Positions 21,562 through 33,252 of a DNA stretch of 64,000 nt are shown one piece after another. The notes under the pieces were generated by a model that worked only from the letters and a program-made list of their open reading frames with translations, was not told where the DNA came from and did not search any database. The stretch is from positions 406,001 through 470,000 of the forward strand of contig JAJGOT010000133.1 of the NCBI GenBank assembly GCA_022457155.1. Reading direction: 5' to 3'. Origin of the DNA: Cladopsammia gracilis. Lineage: Eukaryota > Cnidaria > Anthozoa > Scleractinia > Dendrophylliidae. Both the position numbers and the translations under genes were made by a program. Every line of letters starts with the position of its first letter. Positions within the stretch are counted from its first letter, which is position 1.

Positions 21562-22730
21562 ATTATAGCGGAGCACTTGCCAGGCCGAAGGCCTGGCTGC
21601 GCAGCTCCATACTCATAGAACCGATGCTCTTCATTTTTCATGGTCATGGCTAGCGGAATGTTTCGCGGGCGCGCGTGTGCCCGACGCCGCCCTCCGCCGT
21701 CGCGCAGGACTAGCTTGCCTTCGCGCAGGACTAGCTCGCGGGCGCGTATGACGTTGGAAAACATGCGCGTACGACGTCATGTTGAAACCAAAGCGAGGCT
21801 TGGTTTTTCGCGCGGTTACACGGCCGAATGTCACGTCAGCTAGAAAAACACTTTGATGTTTTACTGTGAATTTACTAAGCGGAGAAAACCGTTTAAATTC
21901 AAGGCGTTATTTCCCTGAATATTTCGCGGTTTGCTACTCAAGACAAGGATACTAATTAAGGGATACTCAGAAGCCGCTTTAGTGTAAAAAGACGAGCTTT
22001 CAGGGATAAAATCTTGTTTTTTATCAATGTGGGAGATGTTTGTTTTCTACGGATTTCAGAACCAGAAGCGGAGATTTGAATTTCCAAGCAAGCGAGGGAC
22101 TAAAGGTAAAACAGATTACTGTTTTCGATGAGAATTTATGTTGATATCAATCTGTGAGTGACTTTTTATTGGTGTTATTGTTAGTTTTGGAGAATTGATT
22201 TTAAAACGTGCTTGAATTCAGTTGTATCGATCTCTTGAATTTCATCGAAGAAAGCTTGAACTCGATGAGCTATAATTAAATGGTACGCGTTTAGATTGTG
22301 TTGTCAATTTTTATGTGTTTGTTTATTCATTAGATAGATTTAAAAGCGATTTTATATAAACAAAACAAGACTGATTTTATAGTACAGTTCCACCTTCACT
22401 CGCATCGCCTTATGCAAATATGTTTGTGTATTTTTGCAATTTCTGATTTTCAAATCAGTTTCTCGAGCAATTTTTGACAAACAAAAACTGTATTTTATTC
22501 GGAAAGTAGTGGTACTAGTTATTCCAGACAGAGAAAAGTTGTTTTTGTGAACTTTTGTACGGTCTATAAAAATGTACTGTGCAGACGGTCGCGTAATACT
22601 GTTTTTGAGAATTGCTAAAATTGAAAATAGCCCGTTCGTCAATCTTAATTCTTGTGCTTCCAACCTTTCATCTTAGTTAAGCTTGTTCAAAGTGCGACGC
22701 TGTTAGGCTTGGGCTATCTATATATATTAG
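21562..22730. repeat. 1.2-kb dispersed repeat, copy A
   Basis: It matches 37734-38980 in reverse orientation and 50968-53897 (interrupted). One end reads TATAGCGGAGCACTTGCC and the other GGGCTATCTATATATATTA. No transposase or RT is visible. The open frame shared by copies A and B (starting MEAQELRLTNGLF) is not conserved in copy C, so I do not call it a gene. Confidence 0.85.
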
Positions 22731-23151
22731 AATTTCTGAACTGTAACAATATGTAATATAAAACTCTCCGCCTCTGTAAGGGAAAAAGTGAACATAAAAC
22801 GCTCAGCGCATCGGATTGTAGACTCCCACAGAAGGATTCTTAAGGCTGATAATATCGTGATTATATCATCAGATTTAGCTCCCGAGGCACCCATAAAAAC
22901 TATATCATAGTATACCAACGTACCTGATCCAGCTTTAGCTTTTGAGCATGCGAAGTGCTTAAAAGGGAGCAAAACTCAGTAGAGGTTTTTGCACACGTAC
23001 GGTAATGTTGCGTTGCTTTGACTAACTAATGTATATAATTCGTATTATTGATGATTTGTATTTCACTGTTACGCTGTCACACATACAGATTATTCGCTGA
23101 TTTCTCAAAAGAAAGCCTTAATTATTAAGGACTCTAATGTAGATAACTTAC

Positions 23152-23271
23152 CTCGGCAACCAATTGCATGCATAATAGATTCTCATCTGGAGGTTTGTAT
23201 TCGTTTCCCGAGATGACGCTCTTCAAAAAGCAGAACAGAATCACAGTTGTAAACCACGCAGTCCGCGACAT
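23152..23271 (-). CDS. Candidate first exon with signal peptide
   Basis: From an ATG at 23271 the minus strand encodes 40 residues. They begin with a hydrophobic leader (about residues 1-21, MSRTAWFTTVILFCF...) and continue GNEYKPPDENLLCMQ. The frame runs exactly into GAG|GTAAGT, a strong donor, at 23151. No following exon is convincing. A short piece ending GGATCAG|GTACGT near 22930 (minus) could be one, but it is weak. It may be the start of a secreted-protein gene broken by repeats, or a chance match. The product is not recognised. Confidence 0.35.
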
Positions 23272-23619
23272 TATTGTATCCGACTGATCTTCCGGTAAAA
23301 AGTCCAACGAAACAGACTGCGACGAGACTGGGACGAAACCGGAAGCACTGATTTTAGCGCTACAGTTACGTCTGTCTGGTATAAAAACGGCCTCCACGTT
23401 ATTACGGAAAAAGTAAACTCCAGGCAATTAATATAACTGAAAATAACTTTGTGCAGTCGATTAGCCATTTTGAAAAGGTTTCGCGTTAATAGCCGAAAAA
23501 CTTCGCATTTAGCATTAAGCGAAAAACGGAATCAAAACGCTTCAATCTTATCCCCGGGATAGAAATGTTTTCCCATTCCTCTCCTATAATTCCTCGGGGA
23601 TCATTTCAGGTGGCGTGTG

Positions 23620-24220
23620 AAAAAAATTGTGATATATTCTCACCGGGGCTACCAACTGACAATGGCTCGGGATGTAATATTAAGATATGGGATAGGCCAG
23701 CCCGAGGCGGTAGCGAGTAGGTAGCTCCCTGGAGCGTGCGCTATCATCGCTGCGGGGAGGAGGGAGGGGCGTACTTAACTAATCCTCCCCGAGCGCCATG
23801 GAAATTAGGGTTGCAGCTCTTCGAAACCTCTATTTTCATTGGCCCGGTAAAACACAGCTGCTATTGTTTTTAGGGTTAGGGTCCATTGTTGTGTTGTTTG
23901 TTCTATTGTTTGCTCTAAGGGTTGCAAACCAATGGTGTGAGACCTTACGAGAGCTGCAACATCCATGGAAAGGACTTTTGAGGTTATGAAGGACTGATCG
24001 CACCAGAATAAGATTATATAGCCAACAACGTGCCGGAGGTTGCGCAACCCATTCCCACTCTACTATTCTTGGGGTTTAAAGATACGTAATATGTTGAACT
24101 TCGCCATTGTTTGAAGGAATCCCCGGTGAGAATAGTGATATATTCTCACCGGGGCTACCAACTAACAATGCCATGGGACTTTTTTTATTAAGATATGGGA
24201 TAGGCCAGCCCTTCGGCTTA
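23620..24220. repeat. Repeated GATATATTCTCACCGGGGCTACCAAC module
   Basis: A block starting TGATATATTCTCACCGGGG and running to GATATGGGATAGGCCAGCCC appears at about 23630-23705 and again at about 24137-24210, with small differences. In the second copy it follows CCCCGGTGAGAATA directly, so a small inverted pair is formed there. Confidence 0.65.
23770..24134. repeat. Left direct repeat flanking the satellite block
   Basis: CGTACTTAACTAATCCTCCC to CCCCGGTGAGAATA also occurs at 30896-31094 in the same orientation. This copy has about 155 extra bases (about 23806-23963), whose ends GGTTGCAGCTCT and AGAGCTGCAAC are inverted. The element-like insertion duplicated CATGGAAA. Confidence 0.8.
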
Positions 24221-25145
24221 AGCTCCCTGGCAACTTGCAGGAAGCAGAGTGTGCTAGGAAAAACCAGAGTGGAAGCACCTAAATGCAGACTTTCCTCCCA
24301 AAACTCAGAAATAGGGTAAGCATGAAGCAGAAGATCATGAAGATAATGTGTCCTCCTCCCATAACTCAGAAAATCCTCCCTCCTTGTAGGTAGACTTGCC
24401 GCAAACTAAAACCGGCAAAACGGACTTTGAGAAAGTCTATCCTTGTGGTAGCACTGATTTAATGGAAGGGAGCCTTATAATAAGAAACAGGACAGAAAAA
24501 TAGTAACCGCGCTGTAAGCCACATTTGAGTACTAACGGCTACCACCGCTACAGGGGCACAAGGAAGTAAAGAGAACTGTAACTGTAACTGTAACTGTAAC
24601 GCAACCCGGGAAAGGCAACAGCCCTAGTTAAGATAACTTTGTAGAATCTTTTTCCTACCCCTGGACGTCGCAAGTCTGACTGTGAATGTCTGACTACCTC
24701 CAAAAACAAAAGAAACAACAAAAAGGTTTCGGTTTTCAAAAGGTACCGTGTTAGCCAAGACCGTAACCAATAACATGGAAACTTGATGTAATGGGGGCAC
24801 CGGGGCCGCCGCGCTTTGGGGTAACCCTACAGACAAAACGTAGACTCACAGCCTAATTCCGAGCATTGAGGAAAAAACATAAAAAGAAACACCGCTAAGA
24901 TATGGGTATAACCCCAAAGCGAAAGCAACCACGAAATACCCCGTCCAGGGACAGAGCAATGAAGGATATTAGACAATCCCTTCGAGGAAGCTTGGCAAAA
25001 AAGGTCACCCACGGAAACAGACAGAATACAAACTATAGACGGACACTAAAAGATAACACAGCGTTAGAAAACAGACTAGAATTGAAGTCCACTAAGGTCG
25101 GGCCTGGAAGAGCTCCCCAGGCAAACGCGTTGCTGGCGGGAAACT
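24221..25145. other. Non-coding stretch left of the satellite
   Basis: A short CTGTAA tandem array lies at about 24577-24600. No gene is supported; the open frames on both strands lack domains. Confidence 0.45.
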
Positions 25146-26809
25146 CCATATAGCAGCGCAAAACACATGGTCTTGTGGAAATTCCAGTTAACAGCTAAAA
25201 CAAAGCAGCCGTGAAAAATTGCGAAAGGCCGCGCAAATAAAAAATACCTTGCCAAATTATGTAGTGAAAGGGTCCATTCCACAGCGCAAACATATGTGCT
25301 AGCGACAAATTGCATGACCAGCGCAAACAAATCCGTTAGTGAAAATGTCCCTTTAACAGCGTAAACACACTAGTTCGCGAGAGCTCCATAGACCCGCGAG
25401 ACAAATTTGCTAATGAAAAAATCCGTTAAACAGCGCAAACATATTCGCTCGTGGACAATCCAATTAGCAAGGAAAGCATATATGTTCGTGGAAATTCGCT
25501 TGACCAGCGCAAATAAATTTTTCTAGTGAAAAAGTCCGTAAAACGGCGCAGAACATATTCGCCAAGGGAAAACTTGATACAACCGCGTAAACACATTCGC
25601 TTGTGAAAAAAGGTCCATTTACCAGCGCAAACAATGTTGCCAGAGAAAAAAGTCCATATAACAGCGTAAACAAGAGAAACACATACGCTCGTGAAAACTC
25701 CATACGACAGCGGAAACACATACGCTTGTAAAATTTTCGTTAAACAGCTCGAACATATTCTCTCATGAAAAGTACCATATAACAGCGCGAGCGTATTTGC
25801 TAGTGAAAATTCCGTTAAACATCGTAAACATAATTAGCTCATAAAGGACCATCTAACAGCGCAAACATATTCGCTCGTGAAAATTCCATAAAACAGCGTA
25901 AACGGATTCGCCGGCCCGTGAAAATTCCATCTAACAACGCAAACATATTCGCTCGTGAAAGTTCCATATAACAGCGCAAGCATATTCGCTCAGGGAGGTT
26001 CGGTATAACAGCGTAAACATATTCGCTCGCAAAAGTTCCATTAAACAGCGTAAACATATTCGCTCGTGATAATTCCATCTAACAGCGCGAAAATTCGCAC
26101 GTGAAAGTTCCATATAACAGCATAAACATACTCGCTCGTGGAAGTTCCGTATAAGAGCGTAAACATATTCGCTCGCGAAAATTCCATTAAACAGCGTAAA
26201 CATATTCGCTCGTGATAATTCCATCTAACAGCGCAAACATTCGCACGTGAAAGTTCCATATAACAGCATAAACATACTCGCTCGAAAAAAATTTATGATG
26301 AAAAGTACCATATAACAGCGCGAACGTATTCGCTAGTGAAAATTCCGTTAAACAGCGTAAACATATTGGCTCATGAAAAGAACCATATAACAGCGTAAAT
26401 ATATTCGCTCGTGGAAGTTCCATTAAACAGCGTAAACATATTCGCTCGTGAAAGTTCCATCTAACAGCGAAAACATATTCGCTCGTGAAAGTTTCATATG
26501 ACAGCGTAAACATATTCGCTCGTGAAAATTCCATCTAACAGCGTAAACATATTCGCTTGAGAAAGTTCTAATTAAACAGCGTAAACAAATTCGCTCGTGA
26601 AAATTCCATCCAACAGCTTAAACATATTCGCTCGTGAAAGTTCCATGTAACAGCGTAAACAAATTCGCTCGTGAAAATTCCATCTAACAGCGTAAACATA
26701 TTCGCTCGTGAAAATTTTATCTAGCAGTGTAAACGTATTCGCTCGAGAAAGTTCCATACAACAGCGTAAACATATTCGCTCGTGGAAGTTCCATTAAACA
26801 GCGGAAACA
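25146..26809. repeat. Satellite of about 40-bp units, left block
   Basis: Roughly forty units of the form TTCCATATAACAGCG / TAAACATATTCGCTCGTGAAA follow one another. Units are most diverged near 25.2-25.8 kb and most alike near 26.4-26.8 kb. Minus-strand frames show a repeating peptide with MELSRANMF and SEYVYAV only because a 39-40-bp unit stays nearly in frame. I regard them as shadows of the repeat. Confidence 0.92.
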
Positions 26810-29800
26810 TTTTTTTTTTTTTTTCAGAAACTCCAACCATTTTATTCATTATGAAATTCCTAGTTTACATTGTAGATACTAGATGAGTTACAGCTGTTAT
26901 ACCCTATTAAACAATAATTACAAAAAAAAAAAAAAATACACACACACGTACAAGAAATAACAATGAATAAAGACGAGGTATTCGGGAAAAAAAAAAAAAA
27001 AAAGAAGCAACTTTATACAATAGATTAACTCAATTTTTCTAGCCGGTATTTCACGAAGATTTGGTGGATGAATTCTGAAAGGGTAATTGACTTGTTGTGC
27101 ATGTAGTTTGCAAGAGTAGACATAAAATCGCATAAATAGTAAGGTGTAATTAAGTTTTTTTATCAAGTCTCTGTTGGAAGATGAACTTAAAAGTATTCCA
27201 AATAACGATTCTTTTATTGAAGGGAGAACGTTGGAATTATTGGAAAAGTTGAACCAATTGAGAACATTTCGCTTGAAGGATTGAGTAAAGTGGCAGTGAA
27301 TAAAAGTGTGTTCAATGGAATCTTCTTCTCCACAGTATAAGCAGTTACTATCTTGTTTAATTCCAAAGCGGTATAGTTCCTTTCTGGTTATGACGATTCT
27401 GTGCAGAAGTTTAAATTGAAATTCTTTTAATTTTTTCTCTTTACAGATATGCTTAATTGATTTAAAGAAGATTTTCCATTCATCCATTTCTAAACCTAAA
27501 TTTATACTCCATTTTTGGGGTCCTGTTGGCAATGATTGATGACTTTGTTGATTTAAAATCCAGTAAAAATCTTTTGCTCGCGCTTTCTTTAAATTTAACT
27601 CATATTCGTTAGTCAGTTGAAAGATTGAGTGTTCCCCAATGTAAATTTCTTTTGCAAGATCGTCAATTTCCCTTGCTTTAGATAAAAGATAATTGGGGAT
27701 TGCGCTTACTACTTGATAGAAGTTCAAGAAGTTAGTTGTACAATTATATTTACTATTAAATTCTCTGAAGGATAGAAATTGCCCGTTGTCCTTTAAAAGG
27801 TCTTAAATTGAAATAAACCCTTTTGAAAAACATTCTTTAATGAAAAATGGTCTACCTCCAATTAGGATTTCTCGATTGTTAAATATAATTGTTTTCTGTT
27901 CTTCTATACGTTTATATTGAGATTTAATATCGCCAAAGAAAGATAACATATCTCTATAAAAAAGGGGTAATTTAGGATCTAAGTATTTTACATCATAGTT
28001 ACATCTCAAAAAGAAGTTAAGTCCACCTAGTTTTCTAAAGAAAAAGTCTGGTATTGATTTCCAGTTGTGTTTTGCCGGATTTAAAAGTCTTGGTATCCAT
28101 GCGAGTCGTAAAGCTTTTATCGTAAGGTCCACATCAGGCATACGAATTCCTCCCATTTTGTAATCCTGGTATAGACAGTCTCTTTTGATTTTGTCCCGTT
28201 TGTTATTCCATAGAAAACTAAATAACGTTTTTCCTGTGGAAGTTATACGCTCTATCGGTACATTAATATTGGAGGCTGAGTATACAAGTTGTGACAAGCC
28301 AAGGGATTTAATAATAAGAACTTTTCCGAATAAAGTTAAATTTCGTGATTTCCAAATATCTAGTTTAGTCTGTAGTTTTTGGATTTTTAAGTCGAAATTG
28401 AAATGATCGTTTTTTCTGGCATCATAAGAGAAGTAAATCCCTAGGATTTTAACAGGGTCTTTTATCCAAGTTAGTTGTAACGGCGTGGAATCATTGTTTG
28501 ACCAGCTACCTAACCACATTGCCTTTGTTTTTTTAATATTTAACTTTAGACCTGAGATGCAACCAAATTCATTTATCGTATTAAAAGCATTTTGCACGGA
28601 AATAATATCAGCACAGAATATATTAGTATCATCGGCAAATTGGCTTATTTTAATTTCATTTCCAAACAAACAAATTCCTTTAACGCTCGTATTTTGTCTA
28701 AGTTTATTTGCTAAGATTTCTGCTCCTAGTATAAAGAGGTACGGTGAAAGGGGGCAGCCTTGTCTAACACCCCTTGAAGGTTTAAACCAATTAGTCGCGA
28801 ATCCATTATTTAATACTGTCGTTTCGATATTGTTGTAAAAAATTCCAATCCATCTCTTAACGCCCTCCCCAAAGTTGTAAAGCTCTAACACCCTCTTGAC
28901 AAATGACCATTCTAGGGTATCAAATGCTTTTTTGAAGTCTAATGACACCAAAATACCGGGTAATTTAACTATTTTTGTATAGTCCATTATATCGCTTATC
29001 AACCTTATGTTTTCACCTATGTATCTGCCTTTGATAAAACCCGTTTGATCAGCATTCACCAGTTTTGGGAGTACTACTTCAATTCTCTTAGCTAAGGCTT
29101 TGGATACAATCTTATAATCAATATTAAGTAATGTGATGGGTCTCCAATTTTGTAAGTCCAATAAATCAGAATCTTGCTTGGGAATAAGAGTAATTACACC
29201 TCTTCTTTGTGATACAGATAGTTCGCCAAATTCATAGGCTTGGTTAAAACTTTCGACAAGATCAGGTCCAATAAGATCAAAAAAATGTTTATAAAACTCA
29301 GCTGTGAAGCCATCTACTCCAGGTGACTTATTATCTTTAAAGGTTTCTAATACTTTTTTTACATTCTTCAAAAGAAATGAGTCCGTCCATTGTTTCTTTC
29401 TCATTGTTAGCAATTTTGGGGAGCTCTAAGTCATTAGTGAACTGGTCAAATTCCATCATAGAGATGGTTTCTTTGGAACTGTAAAGATCTTTATAGAAGT
29501 TCTCTATAAGATTTAAAATATCTTGCTCATTATGAATTATTTCGCTATCCTCCGATCGAAGTTCAGTAATTGTTTTCCTGTTATAATTTTGTTTTTCTAA
29601 ATTAAAAAAGTATTTGGTGGGGCGTTCTCCTTCTTCTACCCATTGACACTTCGAACGAAAAATTGCAGCCTTTCCTTTGTGTTCATAAATTGAGTGAATT
29701 TCGGTTTTCAGAGCATCGTACTCATTTAAGACGTTGTCAATGTTTTGTAAATTATTACTACTGCAAATGATTTGATCTAAGTCTTCGAGTCTCTTAGATA

Positions 29801-30261
29801 TCTCTTCTTCACGATTGGAAACAGTTCTTGCTTTTCTTTTGGCAAAAGAGATAGTGTTTTCTCGTATTTCCATTTTGATCAATTCCCACACAAGACGTTT
29901 ATCTTCTAAGTATGCATATTTGTCACGTAACCGCGGTACCAACTCACGAATTTTAAATGTATATTCTTCGTCATTTAAAAGCATATTATTGAATTTCCAA
30001 TACCCTGGGCCTCTCTTAGTATTTTGCGGTAGTGACAGATGGAGGTAGATTGTTTTGTGATCGGGTGCTATCGAGGAGCATATCCCAACCTTTCTAACAT
30101 ACTTTGTAAAATGTTTAGTAATTAAGAAAAAATCTAATCTTGATTTTACATTTAACGCTTTGGAGACATAAGTGTAGGTGTTCGAATTTGGATAACGTGT
30201 TCTTTGTATATCTATTAGATCGTAAATTTCCATAGTAATTAGCAGCATATTTCTAAATTGT
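26810..30261 (-). mobile_element. L1/Tx1-type LINE inserted in the satellite, 5'-truncated
   Basis: The element lies minus: its poly-A tail is the T run at 26810-26824. Its coding region runs from about 30240 down to 26918. Satellite units abut both sides, at AAACAT on the left and TTCCATATAACAGCG on the right. No clear target-site duplication is seen; part of one unit is missing at the junction. The 5' end is cut inside the endonuclease domain. Confidence 0.92.
26918..30240 (-). pseudogene. LINE ORF2: endonuclease C-terminus, reverse transcriptase, C-terminal zinc motif
   Basis: In order on the minus strand: the end of an APE-type endonuclease (KSRLDFFLITKHF, SIAPDHKTIYL) and a linker (GPGYWKFNN, WVEEGERPTKYFFNLE). 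Then RT blocks SPGVDGFTAEFY, IPKQDSDLLDLQNWRPITLL, VSLDFKKAFDTLEW, GVRQGCPLSPYLF and the catalytic FADDT. Last comes CLYCGEEDSIEHTFIHC. Two lesions are visible: a one-base change in the seven-T run at 29354-29360 shifts the frame before KVLETF, and a TAA at 27803-27805 interrupts the C-terminal part. Otherwise the frame is open for over 1000 codons. The style is L1/Tx1 clade. Confidence 0.92.
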
Positions 30262-30660
30262 GAGTTCCATATAACAGCGCAAACATATTCGCTCGTGGAA
30301 GTTCCATCTAACAGCGTAAACATATTCGCTTGCGAAAGTTCTAATTAAACAGCGTAAACAAATTCGCTCGTGAAAATTCCATCCAACTGCGCAAAAATAA
30401 CCCGGTTAAAATAACTCGGTAAAAAGTGAAATAATCGAGTTTATTTTTTGAGCGGCCGCACTTCAGAAGGTTGAACTTAAAACGTGAGAGATAATGTTAC
30501 CATTTGCTAGCGAGAGCTACATAAAACAATACGATTAATGAGCGAAAACAATACCTCTGCACGTGCATGTTCATATTGTTATTGCTAGTAAAAATTCCAT
30601 AACAGCGCAAACACATTCGCTCAGTGAAAAAATTCCATTACACAGCATGAACATATGAGC
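30262..30660. repeat. Satellite, right block and stray units
   Basis: Three to four units continue directly after the LINE to about 30400. Two further degraded units stand at about 30590-30655. Between them (30401-30589) the sequence is not satellite. Confidence 0.85.
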
Positions 30661-30895
30661 TAATGAAAAAATTGTACGAAACAAGGCCAAAAGTAAGAAG
30701 CTACAGGAATGCGAGCGAAAAACTCCTAGCTAGTAACAAACTTAAAGGCTTGCGGACCACAAGGGAAAGTACAATTCCCGACCTAACATAGAGAAAAGGG
30801 AACGGCACACTTACCGGGAATGACTGGGACATGTGCCATGGTGAAAACAAAACAAAAACCGCGGCGCAGCGATGATACAGGACTGAGGGCTTGAA

Positions 30896-31094
30896 CGTAC
30901 TTAACTAATCCTCCCCGAGCGCCATGGAAAGGACTTTTGAGATTATGAAGGATTGATCGCGCCAGAATAAGATTATATAGCCAACAACGTGCCGGAGGTT
31001 GCGCAACCCATTCCCACGCTACTGTTCTTGGGGTTTAAAGTTACGAAATATGTTGAACTTCGCCATTGTTTGAAGGAATCCCCGGTGAGAATAG
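30896..31094. repeat. Right direct repeat flanking the satellite block
   Basis: It matches 23770-24134 in the same orientation, without the extra segment. It includes GCGCCATGGAAAGGACTTTT, TATATAGCCAACAACGTGCC and GAATCCCCGGTGAGAATA. Confidence 0.85.
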
Positions 31095-31296
31095 GGGATC
31101 ATTTGGGGTCGGGGATCATTTCGGGTCGTGTACAGTACTTAAAAGTTAAGGTTGTGAGAAAAATTAAAAGATAGTAACGTCGACTATTTTTTTTTTATAT
31201 ACATCCTTGCTCATATTTCCATTTAATATAAAATAAAATCCCACTAAATAAAACGAAAAACGCCTCGGTCGTTTGACCGCGGTGGATCCCAACCTA

Positions 31297-32443
31297 ATGG
31301 CTCCGTCAATTCCAAGCCCGCTCATCCCCCCCCCCCCCCCCCCTCCCGGGCATTTGTCGGGTATTTGTCTTTTTTCAAAAAAAAAAGTTGCAAATGTCCC
31401 ACTGTGGGGTCAGCTTATATGTACAAATCCCCACGGTGGTAGCCTGTTCCAGGCTCCGAGATAGTGGGGAACGCGCGAATTAAGGAAACAAGAGAAAAAA
31501 TCACGGGAGAACTGGGAGAGGGATGTCGGCGGACCACCCTCTCCCCAGTTCCCCCGCGATTTTTTTCCTTTATTTTTTCACTTCGCGCGTTCCCCACTAT
31601 CTCGGAGCCTGGAACGGGCTACCACGGTGGGGCATCTGAAAGAGAAAGAGTGCAATGCACCCATGGGACAAGATCAAAATTTTTATTTCAATGATTATTG
31701 ATGGAAACAATAATTGCTCACAAATAAATGGATCTTTATTCACGCTAAGAATTCTTTCGTTCTACCTCAGAATTACTTATATCCGTTTCCTCATTCATTC
31801 TAAATATTTGTGTTATTTTTCCGCAAAACTTTTGACTCCAATAATTTCTTGTCGATTCTCGTTAATGTTATAAATTTGATTAAAATTTATAAATTTACGT
31901 GATCTTACGTTCAATCTATTTACATGTAAGGTTGCCGTTGATTGAAATGCTTTTTCAAGTTAACTTGCTATTGAAATTTCTTCTGTTGCGACATATTGCA
32001 TATCATGATGGAAAGACACCAAGGCCACGAATGTTGGCAAATTAATAAGACGTCAACAAAAATTAAAAATTTGCCGTGATATAGATATTGTCTTCTATGG
32101 CACTTGACAGATAAGGCAATAGGTGGCCTCTTTTGAAAATTGTGTGAAACTTAAATATTTTCACTTGAAAAGTGCGGGACTCAAACGACGTTTATCAACT
32201 CAGTTTTTATATTTTTAAATTGTGGGCAAACAGAAAATTTGAAATAAACAACGGAGCATGTACGAATTATATATTCATAAGGTAACGTTGTTTTGACAAT
32301 GCCCCATCCCACCACCGGGCTGACCGGTTTTAGTAAATGCCCCACCCTTGGGAAGGAAAAGTTATAAAATGCCCGACAAATGCCCGGGCGGGGGGGGGGG
32401 GGGGGGGGGGGGAGATGAGCGGGCTTGGAATTGACGGAGCCAT
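31297..32443. mobile_element. TIR element with C/G homopolymer inside the inverted repeats
   Basis: ATGGCTCCGTCAATTCCAAG at the left pairs with CTTGGAATTGACGGAGCCAT at the right. The inverted repeats extend about 70 bases and include an 18-base C run (31326-31343) facing a 23-base G run (32390-32412), followed by CCCGGGCATTTGTCGG and its complement. A MITE sits inside (31439-31624). No transposase is visible. Confidence 0.8.
31439..31624. mobile_element. Palindromic MITE, AGCCTGTTCCAGGCTCC family (copy 1)
   Basis: AGCCTGTTCCAGGCTCCGAG at the left and its near-complement ending GGAACGGGCT at the right; the arms also share CTATCTCGGAG and CGCGCGTTCCCC. A second copy is at 46434-46615. It is nested in the 31297-32443 element; the flanks CCCCACGGTGG / CCACCGTGGGG are also inverted. 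Confidence 0.85.
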
Positions 32444-32489
32444 AAGCCGAGACTTTCATCTACTATCTACTATTGTTGACTATCACTAA

Positions 32490-33252
32490 CTTCTTTGATT
32501 CTCAACGACTATTGTACGACGAATAAACAACTTTTTGGCTCGATATTTTCTTTGTTTTCGGGCCTCGACACTCGACAGCGACTGTTAAATTTTTGCGTCC
32601 ATTTGCTAAAGCTACGAAGCCCTAACCTACGTGATCTATTAGTAAGAACCAAATTGCGTGACCACACCAACTTCAAGAAAAAATACCCTTTGGCATTTAT
32701 AAATGTAAACATCCACGCTGCCTCACCTGCCCATTCATACAAGAAGGTCAAAATAAATACACCTTCTCTCTTTAAATTGTAAATCTAAAAACTTAATTTA
32801 CTTATTTAATAATTGAATGTAAAAAATGCGCTTAACAGTACATTGGGGAAACCAAACGCCAACTGAATGAATGCTTTGGGGAACATCGCCGCTCCATCTG
32901 CTCCATCCTCAATCACCACCATCTTATCAATCCTACTCCTGTTTCAATACATTTTAACCAACCTGGCCACTCTATCAACGACATCCTCCTCATTCCCTTG
33001 GAACTCATCCACAACAATGAACCGCGACTCAGTCACATCTTATAGATAAAGCGATGACACTTGATCCTCATGGTATAAATAGACGTGATGAACTTAATTA
33101 GTGACATTTAGCGTATTTCTTACCAATCATTTTCTGTTATTCTGTTGTATGTCATATTTCAAACGATTTATATGTAACGGTCATTTTATTTCTGTATTCA
33201 TTTTTGTTTTCTAGCCCCGTAGAAAGTTTGTTTTGCAAACCGAAATATCGGG
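32490..33252 (+). pseudogene. Decayed Penelope-like element
   Basis: Pieces of PLE coding sequence appear in different frames: SPNLRDLLVRTKL (about 32621-32660), then KCKHPRCLTCPFI (about 32704-32742), ECKKCA followed by a stop, and QYIGETKRQLNE with GEHRRS (about 32838-32900). The end near 33216-33252 mirrors the PLE terminal motif, with a GTTTG/CAAAC stem and CGAAATATCGG. Several frameshifts and stops make it older than the other two PLEs. Confidence 0.75.

Noticed and set aside
22352..22663. Open frame of about 100 codons shared by two repeat copies (also 37816-38151)
   Set aside because: Conserved only because the repeat is duplicated; the third copy does not keep the frame and no domain is visible.
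25426..26757. Several minus-strand open frames with a repeating peptide (MELSRANMF, SEYVYAV)
   Set aside because: They follow the 39-40-bp satellite period and change frame with each unit of 40; no start context or domain. A repeat shadow, not a repeat protein.
23770..31094. LTR retrotransposon with 200-bp LTRs
   Set aside because: No gag-pol, primer-binding site or TG...CA ends between the direct repeats; the only RT inside is a separate LINE with its own poly-A tail.
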